From positions 13,033-77,032 of the forward strand of contig DASSKK010000071.1 of NCBI GenBank assembly GCA_035690495.1: 64,000 nt of DNA. The letters are read 5' to 3'. Made by a program: the position numbers and the translations under genes. Under the pieces are notes generated by a model. The model was not told the origin of the DNA and searched no databases. It saw nothing but the letters and a program-made list of their open reading frames with translations. The DNA comes from DASSKK01 sp035690495 (GTDB taxonomy: Bacteria > Actinomycetota > Actinomycetes > Propionibacteriales > Nocardioidaceae). Numbering within the stretch: the stretch's first letter is position 1; every line of letters begins with the position of its first letter. Positions 16,815-23,065 of this stretch are shown in pieces.

Positions 16815-17411
16815 CTAGGTCCCGCCCGAGAACCGGTCAATGGTGTCCTCTTCCGAGGTCGCCTCGAGCTCGTCGCGGACCACGCGCCATGCCAGGCCCG
16901 AGGAGTATCCCTTGCGCGCCAGCATCCCGGTCAATCTGCGCATTGCGGTCGCCCGGTCCAGCTTCGCCGCCGTGCGCAGCCTCTTGCGCACCAACGCCCT
17001 GGCGGCCTGCTCCTGGTCTTCGGGGCTGACCTCGTCCAGCGCGGCGCGGGCGGTCTCGTCGGCCACCCCCTTGCGGCGCAGCTCCTGGGCCAGCGCGCGC
17101 GGCGCCAGCCCCTTGCCGGTCTGTCGGGACTGCACCCAGGCCCGCGCGAACGCCTCGTCGTCGACCAGTCCGACCTCCTCGAACCGGGCCAGCAGGGCCT
17201 CGGCGATGTGGTCGGGCACGTTCTTCCTGGCGAGCTTGGTGGCGAGCTCGGCCCGGCTCCTCGCCTGTCCGGTGAGCTGGTCGAGCAGGATCTTGCGTGC
17301 CACCGCCTCCGCATCGGCGTCCGGGCCGTCACCCGGGTCCGGTGGAACAGAGCCGCCCGCCTGGTCCCCTGGGAGGTAAGGACCAGACGGGCGGTCGTCT
17401 GGGGGTCTCAT
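16815..17411 (-). CDS. recX: Regulatory protein RecX
   Basis: Binds RecA filaments and limits their growth and ATPase activity. 198 residues: a disordered N-terminal 30 residues, then the all-helical RecX repeats ('S-R-A-E-L-x-x-K-L', 'V-D-D-E-x-F-A-x-x-W-V', 'K-G-x-A-P-R-A-L-x-x-E-L-R-R-K-G'). The ATG at 17411 lies 21 bases after the recA stop on the same strand, so the two are probably co-transcribed as in most actinobacteria. Nothing is missing relative to the family. Confidence 0.94.
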   Translation of the reverse strand: MRPPDDRPSGPYLPGDQAGGSVPPDPGDGPDADAEAVARKILLDQLTGQARSRAELATKLARKNVPDHIAEALLARFEEVGLVDDEAFARAWVQSRQTGKGLAPRALAQELRRKGVADETARAALDEVSPEDQEQAARALVRKRLRTAAKLDRATAMRRLTGMLARKGYSSGLAWRVVRDELEATSEEDTIDRFSGGT

Positions 17412-17432
17412 CGACGTGTAGCCGATGGTACG

Positions 17433-20400
17433 TCAGAAGTCCACGCCGGTGGGCTCCTGCGACTCGGGTTTCTCGGCTGCGTTCTCCGCATCCAGCACGG
17501 GGACGATGCCGAGCTTCTCAAGGATGCGCTTCTCCAGCTCGTTGGCCAGGTCGGGGTTGTCCCGCAGGAACGCGCGCGCGTTCTCCTTGCCCTGGCCGAG
17601 CTGGTCGCCCTCGTAGGTGTACCAGGCGCCCGCCTTGCGGACCAGACCGGCGTCCACGCCGACGTCGATCAGCCCGCCCTCACGGCTGATTCCTTGGCCA
17701 TACATAATATCGAACTCCGCTTGTTTGAACGGCGGCGCGCATTTGTTCTTTACAACCTTTACCCGCGTCCGGTTGCCGACCATCTCCTGGCCGTCCTTCA
17801 GCGTCTCGATCCGTCGGACGTCCAGACGCACCGAGGAGTAGAACTTCAGCGCCCGCCCACCCGTGGTCGTCTCGGGGCTGTTGTGGACCATGACCCCATC
17901 CGCGAAGTAGTTGTGGGTGCCTTCGACCTCGATGTCGTAGCGGTGCCGCGGCTGGGTGGACGTGAGCTTCTTTGGCTGGATCGACGTGATGGGCAGAGGC
18001 ATGAGAGCTTTCTGCGGTTCCTCGAACTTGGGCTGCACAGAGAACTTTCCTCGAAGGCGCGGAAGCAGCTTGTAGTCCATGCTCGTGTGCACGTACGGAG
18101 CGACCAGCTCGAGGAATCGCGCGGTCGACTCGGTGTTGAACTGCAGGACCGGCACTTTGCGCTGTCCCGCCTGGCGGATGTGAACGTCGAATCCATACGA
18201 ATCGCGCAGGAACTCAGCCAGCCTCTGCTGGGAACCGTCAGTGAAAGCGGCAACACAAATGTCTACGCGGCCGCTGCCACCTTGAGTGCGCTGCTGGACT
18301 CCCTTGGAACGAACGGTGAAACAGCCGTCGTCCATGAACCAGACGGCGAGTGCCAGTGGGGTGAGCGCCTTGAGGTACTCGTCAGTCAGCGTCTTGCGGT
18401 TTCCGGTCAGATAGACCACTCGCCGAAGCTCTGCGAGCTCAGCAAGCGGCTTCATGTCGTAGAAGACTGCGCCCCGTGCGTCTGTCGTCTTGCACACAGG
18501 GACGTTGCCGAACATCTCTCGTTTCCAGTCGGCGTATGCCTCCTGCTTGGCTCCGTGCCCCCAACGCAAGCGTGCAGCGTGCCGACTCTTGGTTGGTGAC
18601 AGCGCGCTGTCACCCATGAGTCCCCCCAGCGCGACCTGCCACTGCTGTGGGGAGAGGTGATGCGTCACCTCCTGCATCACCCGGTCGCCCACCCTCAGTT
18701 CCCCGGCCTCACGCCATCCACCCGGAGTCCTGACCAGATGATTGGGAGTCACCGAGAATCCGACTTCCGCTCCCTGCCCCTGTGCTCGCGCGACCCGGAA
18801 GCTCAAGAAGCCCTGCGTCGGGCCATTGTCGAACCAGTTGACTACCTTGCGCGCAACGATGGCTTCCGACTCGGCGTCGTAGGTGAGCACTTCGACGGGA
18901 AGCTTCTGGTTCACGATCTTCTGGATCCGCATCTTCTCGCCACCGGCGAGAGTCACCTTGGTGTCTCCAGACAGGCAGCCAAACATCACGCCTATTTTTT
19001 CACGAAGCTGGTTGATAAAAATCATCGTCGTGCCCGCGTTGTTGAGGGCGCCGGTCACCTTGCGCAGGGCCTGGCTCATCAGCCGGGCCTGCAGCCCGAC
19101 GTGGCTGTCGCCCATCTCCCCCTCGATCTCGGCGCGCGGCACCAGCGCGGCCACCGAGTCGACCACGATCAGGTCGAGGGCTCCGGAGCGGATCAGCATG
19201 TCGGCGATCTCCAGCGCCTGCTCCCCGGAGTCCGGCTGGGAGACCAGCAGGGCGTCGGTGTCGACGCCGAGGGCCTTGGCGTACTCAGGGTCGAGAGCGT
19301 GCTCTGCGTCGATGAAGGCGACGATGCCGCCGGCCTTCTGCGCGTTCGCGACCGCATGCAGGGCCACCGTTGTGTTGTGACTGAGCATGCCGTTCGCGGT
19401 GAAGCTGTGACTGTCGGGGAGCGCGAGGTCGAAGGTCGGCTGGAGGCCGCCGTCCTCGATCGCGACTACCTGCTCGTAGCTGTAGTGCGCGCCGGCCAGC
19501 TCGCGAAGGTGCTCGACGATGCCCTCGGCGCCCGCGGACACCCGCTGGGGACGGGAGTCGGCCCACGCGACGATCTGCGCGAGCCGCCGGCGCGAACACG
19601 ACAGATTCATGTCGGACCGGAACATGTCGCCGGCGATCCGGTCGAACTCCCGGTCTCCCCCGACACAGTCCCGCAGGTCCGTGAGCAACCCGCGCAGATG
19701 GGGGATGTTCTCGAAATGGGGGTCGCAAGAAGAGCGCCGGAAGTGCGCCTCGACCTGTGCGGTCCGCCGCTGTGACCGGAATCCGACGATGTCCAGGAAC
19801 CTGTGGGTGACCGACGGGTTGACGATCACCGAGTAGTAGTCCCGCTGGTATTCCTTGTTGAAGGTCGTCTGCAGCGTCGCGGGGACCCCCAAGCCGTACA
19901 GCATCAACTGCACCTGCTCCGCCATCTTCAGCGAGGCCGTGCCCAAACCGATCGTCGAGCTCGGGTCGATCCAGCCGTCACCTTCGAAGAGTGCAGACAG
20001 GAACGCGCGCTGGATCTTGGCGCCGGCTGTCCTGACCCGATGGGGCACAGTCTTCTCGGGTGCGTTGACGTAGGCCAGACCGTACTCATCGGCAAGCCTT
20101 CGCCGGAGCGCCGTGTCGTGGACGCGGTGCTCCTTGCCGTCGTAATGCCTGACGGAACACTCGAAGAGACCCTCGGCGAGGGCCGACCACTCCGCGGCGA
20201 CCTCCGGGTCCCAGTTCGTGAAGTGGACCCCGTTCCTGGCGTGCCACCCCAGGGTGCCCTCGGCGACCAGGTAGCCGAGGAACACGGCCTCGTCCTCGCT
20301 CAACGGGTCACTGCCACCGGCGGCCTCGTCGGCGCCAAACAGCGCGGACACCACCGTGTCTCCGACCTTCAGGTCCCCCGCCTTGCGCCAGACGATGAAC

Positions 20401-20939
20401 CCACGCTCGCTGACCACCCGCAACGGATGGTTGTGGGTAGCCGAGACGTGACGACCTGAGCGCAGTCGGATACGACGTACCGGCTTGCGGTTGTTGTGGG
20501 TGAGCACGGCGACCGGCTCGAGGTTGCCGTGCTCGTTGACCACGCGCATCCCAAGACCGGATATGTCCGTCGTCCGCGATGTGCAGCTGGCCTGCTGCCC
20601 CGCGCGGGCGAACACCTCCTCAACCGTCTCCAACCCGTGGTCGGTCCACACGTATGTGTCTGCGGTCAGACACTTTCCCGAAGCCTCCGGTCCGTATATC
20701 TCGACCACGCGCCCGCGCGGCAGTCCGCCGAGCCCGAGCGCGACGTCCAGCGAGATCGACCCGGTCGGTATCACCGCCAGCGGTGCCTTGGTCTCGTCGC
20801 CCAGCCGCATCACCGAGCCCTTGCCGAACTGCCGCTCGATGTTCGCGAGCGCCGCGTCGAGTGCCTTGTCGCGATCTCCACCAGCCATGGGAGCCATCCG
20901 TTCGTTCGTCCGCTTCGCGGAACCCTGCTTCTTGTTCAT
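17433..20939 (-). CDS. recA: Recombinase RecA precursor with two inteins
   Basis: Catalyses strand exchange in recombinational repair and LexA autocleavage in the SOS response. One uninterrupted frame of up to 1172 residues (counted from an upstream in-frame GTG at 20951) encodes three extein parts of 93, 132 and 148 residues, which sum to a normal RecA of about 370. Intein 1 (94-526) splits the Walker A loop GPEASGK/TT; intein 2 (659-1024) splits IGVMFG/SPETTTGG. Host motifs are otherwise intact (LIVVDSVAAL, QALRK, NQLREK). Start uncertain: ATG 20939 lies eight bases after a TAGTGT box, while ATG 20897 or 20888 would match the usual 'MAGxDREKALDAAL' beginning. An SOS box lies upstream at 21044-21060. 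Confidence 0.95.
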   Translation of the reverse strand: MNKKQGSAKRTNERMAPMAGGDRDKALDAALANIERQFGKGSVMRLGDETKAPLAVIPTGSISLDVALGLGGLPRGRVVEIYGPEASGKCLTADTYVWTDHGLETVEEVFARAGQQASCTSRTTDISGLGMRVVNEHGNLEPVAVLTHNNRKPVRRIRLRSGRHVSATHNHPLRVVSERGFIVWRKAGDLKVGDTVVSALFGADEAAGGSDPLSEDEAVFLGYLVAEGTLGWHARNGVHFTNWDPEVAAEWSALAEGLFECSVRHYDGKEHRVHDTALRRRLADEYGLAYVNAPEKTVPHRVRTAGAKIQRAFLSALFEGDGWIDPSSTIGLGTASLKMAEQVQLMLYGLGVPATLQTTFNKEYQRDYYSVIVNPSVTHRFLDIVGFRSQRRTAQVEAHFRRSSCDPHFENIPHLRGLLTDLRDCVGGDREFDRIAGDMFRSDMNLSCSRRRLAQIVAWADSRPQRVSAGAEGIVEHLRELAGAHYSYEQVVAIEDGGLQPTFDLALPDSHSFTANGMLSHNTTVALHAVANAQKAGGIVAFIDAEHALDPEYAKALGVDTDALLVSQPDSGEQALEIADMLIRSGALDLIVVDSVAALVPRAEIEGEMGDSHVGLQARLMSQALRKVTGALNNAGTTMIFINQLREKIGVMFGCLSGDTKVTLAGGEKMRIQKIVNQKLPVEVLTYDAESEAIVARKVVNWFDNGPTQGFLSFRVARAQGQGAEVGFSVTPNHLVRTPGGWREAGELRVGDRVMQEVTHHLSPQQWQVALGGLMGDSALSPTKSRHAARLRWGHGAKQEAYADWKREMFGNVPVCKTTDARGAVFYDMKPLAELAELRRVVYLTGNRKTLTDEYLKALTPLALAVWFMDDGCFTVRSKGVQQRTQGGSGRVDICVAAFTDGSQQRLAEFLRDSYGFDVHIRQAGQRKVPVLQFNTESTARFLELVAPYVHTSMDYKLLPRLRGKFSVQPKFEEPQKALMPLPITSIQPKKLTSTQPRHRYDIEVEGTHNYFADGVMVHNSPETTTGGRALKFYSSVRLDVRRIETLKDGQEMVGNRTRVKVVKNKCAPPFKQAEFDIMYGQGISREGGLIDVGVDAGLVRKAGAWYTYEGDQLGQGKENARAFLRDNPDLANELEKRILEKLGIVPVLDAENAAEKPESQEPTGVDF
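17691..17762 (-). other. AT-rich codon tract in recA at the empty RecA-a intein site
   Basis: Twenty-four consecutive recA codons around 'K-N-K/C-A-P-P-F-K' use A/T-ending codons 11 times (GTA, GTT, AAA, CAA, GAT, ATT, TAT, GGA), while neighbouring codons almost all end in G or C. The 60 bases from 17701 contain 26 G/C. This is exactly where the M. tuberculosis RecA intein is inserted; no intein is present here. Confidence 0.7.
17880..18977 (-). other. RecA intein 2 (LAGLIDADG, at the M. leprae RecA position)
   Basis: 366-residue intein, residues 659-1024 of the precursor, between IGVMFG and SPETTTGG. It begins CLSGDTKV and ends GVMVHN before Ser, so Cys1, the terminal His-Asn and the Ser+1 nucleophile are all present. 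Block B is VTPNHLVRTPGGW. Endonuclease motifs are ALGGLMGDSALS and LAVWFMDDGCFT, both of LAGLIDADG type with acidic residues kept, so homing activity may be intact. Overall layout matches the M. leprae RecA intein as I remember it. Base composition is visibly lower in G+C than the host gene. Confidence 0.93.
18978..19022 (-). other. AT-rich codon tract flanking the intein 2 insertion site
   Basis: The last 15 extein codons before intein 2 (I-F-I-N-Q-L-R-E-K-I-G-V-M-F-G) use ATT, TTT, CTT, CGT, GAA, AAA, ATA and TTT: 8 of 15 end in A or T. Codons further upstream return to G/C endings. This looks like a co-conversion tract carried in with the intein. Confidence 0.65.
19374..20672 (-). other. 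RecA intein 1 (LAGLIDADG, inside the Walker A loop)
   Basis: 433-residue intein, residues 94-526 of the precursor, inserted between Lys and Thr of the P-loop (GPEASGK/TTVAL). It begins CLTADTYVW and ends NGMLSHN before Thr, so Cys1, the terminal His-Asn and a Thr+1 nucleophile are present. Block B is SATHNHPLRVV. The homing-endonuclease motifs are FLGYLVAEGTLG and SALFEGDGWID, each with its acidic residue. Because the insertion splits the ATP-binding lysine from its threonine, unspliced RecA cannot be active. Confidence 0.92.
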
Positions 20940-21043
20940 CACCGATGACACTAGAGAGGCCCACCGACAGTTGCGATCCCCGAAACGCGATCTGTGGACA
21001 ACCGAGCCGCCTCTGGTGCTGTGTACGTGCGCACCAGGCTATG

Positions 21044-21060
21044 ACGAACACATGTTCGAT
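21044..21060. promoter_or_regulatory. LexA-binding SOS box upstream of recA
   Basis: ACGAACACATGTTCGAT has perfect CGAAC-N4-GTTCG symmetry, the form bound by LexA in actinobacteria and Gram-positive bacteria. It lies about 95-160 bases upstream of the possible recA starts on the minus strand. A TAGTGT box at 20948-20953 may be the -10 element. RidA reads divergently from 21140 and could also be affected. Confidence 0.8.
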
Positions 21061-21139
21061 CCGGGAGCGACACGCCCGCAGCTCAGCCGGAGGGCCGGTC
21101 CCGATCGGACCGGGCGGGCCGTGCTGCGACACTGACGCC

Positions 21140-21535
21140 ATGCAGCAGCGAAGGAACTTCGCGTCGGGTTCTCCGTTCGAGTCGAGCATCGGGTTCTCCC
21201 GCGCCGTACGCGTGGGCAACCGCGTGCTGGTGTCCGGGACCGGGCCGATCTGGCCGGACGGTTCATGTACCGACGATCCCGCAGTGCAGGCTCGTCGCTG
21301 CTTCGAGATCATCCGTGCCGCTCTCGTCGACGCGGACACCGACCTTTCCGCAGTCGTTCGCACGCGCATGTACTTGACCGATCCCTCGGCCGCTGATGCC
21401 GTCGGCGAGGTGCACGGGAGCCTCTTCGCCGAGGTGCGCCCAGCGGCCACGATGGTCATCGTTGCGGGCTTGCTCGATTCGCGCTGGAAGGTCGAGATCG
21501 AGGCCGAAGCACTGCTCGACGCCGGTACGTCGTGA
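21140..21535 (+). CDS. RidA family protein (YjgF/YER057c/UK114)
   Basis: 131 residues, one RidA domain throughout. Canonical RidA deaminates reactive enamines/imines formed by PLP enzymes. The conserved 'V-L-V-S-G-T-G-P-I' strand near residue 32 and 'V-V-R-T-R-M-Y-L-T-D' near residue 75 are visible; the latter holds the Arg that binds the substrate carboxylate. The usual 'E-I-E-A-x-A' ending is present. Divergent from recA, with the SOS box between the two genes. Many paralogues of this family lack canonical activity, so the exact role is open. Confidence 0.85.
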   Translation: MQQRRNFASGSPFESSIGFSRAVRVGNRVLVSGTGPIWPDGSCTDDPAVQARRCFEIIRAALVDADTDLSAVVRTRMYLTDPSAADAVGEVHGSLFAEVRPAATMVIVAGLLDSRWKVEIEAEALLDAGTS

Positions 21536-21753
21536 CGCAGCTTCTGTCAGCCGACATGGCCGGGCGGGACGAATCGGGGCAGGAGTGGCACGCTGTCGCT
21601 CATGGACGGCTTGTCCAAGCGCGTGCTCGCCGCGTGGATAGTCAGCGACCTCATCTGGGCTGCGGTCTTCATCCGAGCGGTGAGGCGAGCAGAACGACGC
21701 ACGACCAGTCCTTGAGGCAGGCCTTCATGAACGTCATCCAGCCATAGAGCTCC

Positions 21754-22279
21754 TCAGCAGGGCTGGCAGCGCGGGCACCACCAAGTGCTCCGCTCTCGAC
21801 CCGCCGGGCCGGTCTCGGCGTACGAGAGTCACCAGGCGGGGGAGGTCCGCGACCACCCCGACCGGTGTCGACGGGTGTGTCCCGGTGAGGAAGCACAGCT
21901 CGCACCGGTAGACGTTGCCCACGCCGCCGAGGTTGCGCTGGTCGAGCAATGCGTCGCCGAGCGGTACGTCGGGATCGGCACGCAGCCGGCGTACCGCCTC
22001 AGTGCCGTCCGTGGTGAGCACCAGTCGTGCGGTGTGCGCGGGGCGGCGCCACCGCTGCCCGCGCGGGTGCACCGACCAGTGGCCCTCCATCCGCAGGTGA
22101 GAGTGCAACGTGCTTCCGTCGGCCAGCCGGGTGAGCAGGTGCTTGCCGCGCGAGACAGTGCTGAGGATCCCAATGCCTCGCCGATCGACCGTAGCCAGCC
22201 GAGGCACCCGGAAGCCGGTGCCGATGAGCACCGCGCCGTCGAGCGCGCGCAGGCGCCGTGCCGTCTGCCAGACCGAAGG
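21754..22279 (-). pseudogene. Endonuclease VIII/Fpg-family DNA glycosylase (Nei2-like), degraded
   Basis: Reads as a Nei-type base-excision glycosylase in pieces. The first frame opens at '...SVWQTARRLRALDGAVL', so the 'MPEGDT' start and its catalytic proline are gone, cut off where the toxin gene ends at 22280. 'GKHLL-T-R-L' and 'L-H-S-H-L-R-M-E-G-H-W' follow, then about 40 residues are missing before 'EAVRRLRADPD' and 'LLDQRNLGGVGNVY'. A frame change near 21820 is needed to reach the zinc-finger remnant WWCPRCQPC at 21754. Three independent lesions make this a genuine pseudogene. Nei genes neighbour lhr in mycobacteria, and lhr lies 7 kb away here. Confidence 0.85.
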
Positions 22280-22609
22280 TCAGCCTGAACAGTCGACAGC
22301 GACTGCGAGGGCAGCGCAGATCTCGCGCATTCGAGCATCGGCCACTCGTCCCAGACGTTCGACGAGGATCGCGATCGAGACGCTCTCGATCGAGTCGAGG
22401 TTGACAGCCGAGCGAATCGGCACCGGGTCGTCACCCGGTTCGAGGAGAACTTCACTCGGGAGGCCCCGGACGGTGGTCGTGCAGGGAGCGACGAGTGCGC
22501 GTCGATGGCGCGGGATGAGTGCATCGCGAGACAGAACCACGACAGGTCTGCGGCCGATCTCCGCCATCTCACACCACCACACTTCCCCGCGTGCGGGGAA
22601 GTCCGTCAT
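22280..22609 (-). CDS. Type II toxin, MazF/PemK-like endoribonuclease
   Basis: 109-residue PemK-fold toxin that would cleave mRNA. It has the family opening 'R-G-E-V-W-W-C' and 'G-R-R-P-V-V-V-L-S-R', then 'V-A-P-C-T-T-T-V-R-G-L-P-S-E-V' with the catalytic arginine and threonine region, and 'N-L-D-S-I'. ATG 22609 overlaps the antitoxin stop (ATGA). The first codons after the ATG form a perfect 10-bp hairpin. Third-position A/T is commoner than in neighbours, and the gene abuts the truncated nei gene, both consistent with acquisition by transfer. Confidence 0.9.
   Translation of the reverse strand: MTDFPARGEVWWCEMAEIGRRPVVVLSRDALIPRHRRALVAPCTTTVRGLPSEVLLEPGDDPVPIRSAVNLDSIESVSIAILVERLGRVADARMREICAALAVAVDCSG
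22581..22602. promoter_or_regulatory. Perfect hairpin at the toxin translation start
   Basis: ACTTCCCCGC and its exact complement are separated by two bases; on the toxin mRNA the stem begins seven bases after the A of the ATG. Such a stem could slow toxin translation relative to the coupled antitoxin. Confidence 0.4.
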
Positions 22610-22839
22610 GAGGCCGCAACCGCGCGTCGGAACGACGCCAGGTCTCCCCATTCGTCTGGTTCGTCGAGCGGGTGCGCGTCGTACGCCGCGTAGCTGGCGT
22701 TCACCTCGGCTGCGCGATGGCTAGCGAGGAAGGCAGCGAGGGCTTCATCCACAAGCGCGGAGTCCGGCTTCCCAGACGCCTCGCGGGCGCTCTCGAGAAG
22801 CTGGGCGTCCACCGTGGTACTCAACCGTGTGCGACTCAT
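22606..22839 (-). CDS. Antitoxin of the MazEF-like pair
   Basis: 77 residues. The N-terminus 'M-S-R-T-R-L-S-T-T-V-D-A-Q-L-L' resembles a ribbon-helix-helix DNA-binding strand and helix; the acidic C-terminal half ('P-L-D-E-P-D-E-W-G-D-L') is the expected toxin-binding part. The stop overlaps the toxin start by four bases, the normal antitoxin-first order. A pair of 9-base direct repeats 11 bases apart covers its start codon and probably serves autorepression. Confidence 0.85.
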   Translation of the reverse strand: MSRTRLSTTVDAQLLESAREASGKPDSALVDEALAAFLASHRAAEVNASYAAYDAHPLDEPDEWGDLASFRRAVAAS

Positions 22840-22855
22840 GCCACGATCATGCCAC
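22836..22855. promoter_or_regulatory. Direct repeats at the antitoxin start (candidate operator)
   Basis: TCATGCCAC occurs at 22836-22844 and again at 22847-22855, a spacing of 11 bases (one helical turn). The first copy contains the antitoxin start codon. This is the arrangement expected for a ribbon-helix-helix antitoxin binding its own promoter. Confidence 0.5.
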
Positions 22856-22900
22856 AAGCGAGTGTGGCGGCAGCCTCGGATAGCCTCGTTAGGCGGATCG

Positions 22901-23050
22901 TCAAGCGAACAGGCTGAGGACTTCAAGATACGGCTCTGCTTGCACGACGCTGTCGAGCGACTGTGCCGCACTCCTGACAACTTGCTCACCGCCGATCTGT
23001 CGCAGCAACGTGTCAATGCGCTGTAGCTTCTCGGCTGTCGGCTCGGGCAT
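22901..23050 (-). CDS. Small hypothetical protein (49 residues)
   Basis: An ATG at 23050 opens a 49-residue frame with a protein-like, amphipathic composition ('E-K-L-Q-R-I-D-T-L-L', 'S-L-D-S-V-V-Q-A-E-P-Y-L-E-V-L'), ending 61 bases before the antitoxin start. It lies between an MFS gene and the toxin-antitoxin pair in a stretch of lower G+C. It may be a third member of the acquired block or the remnant of a longer gene. No family recognised. Confidence 0.35.
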   Translation of the reverse strand: MPEPTAEKLQRIDTLLRQIGGEQVVRSAAQSLDSVVQAEPYLEVLSLFA

Positions 23051-23065
23051 AGGCCTTGATGCTCA

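Noticed and set aside
15621..18599. 992-codon plus-strand open frame across rny, recX and recA
   Set aside because: Covers three real minus-strand genes; low-complexity Ser/Arg sequence without motifs.
21602..21715. 37-codon plus-strand frame with a hydrophobic middle, between ridA and the nei remnant
   Set aside because: No ribosome-binding site, very short, no recognisable family; could be a remnant but unsupported.
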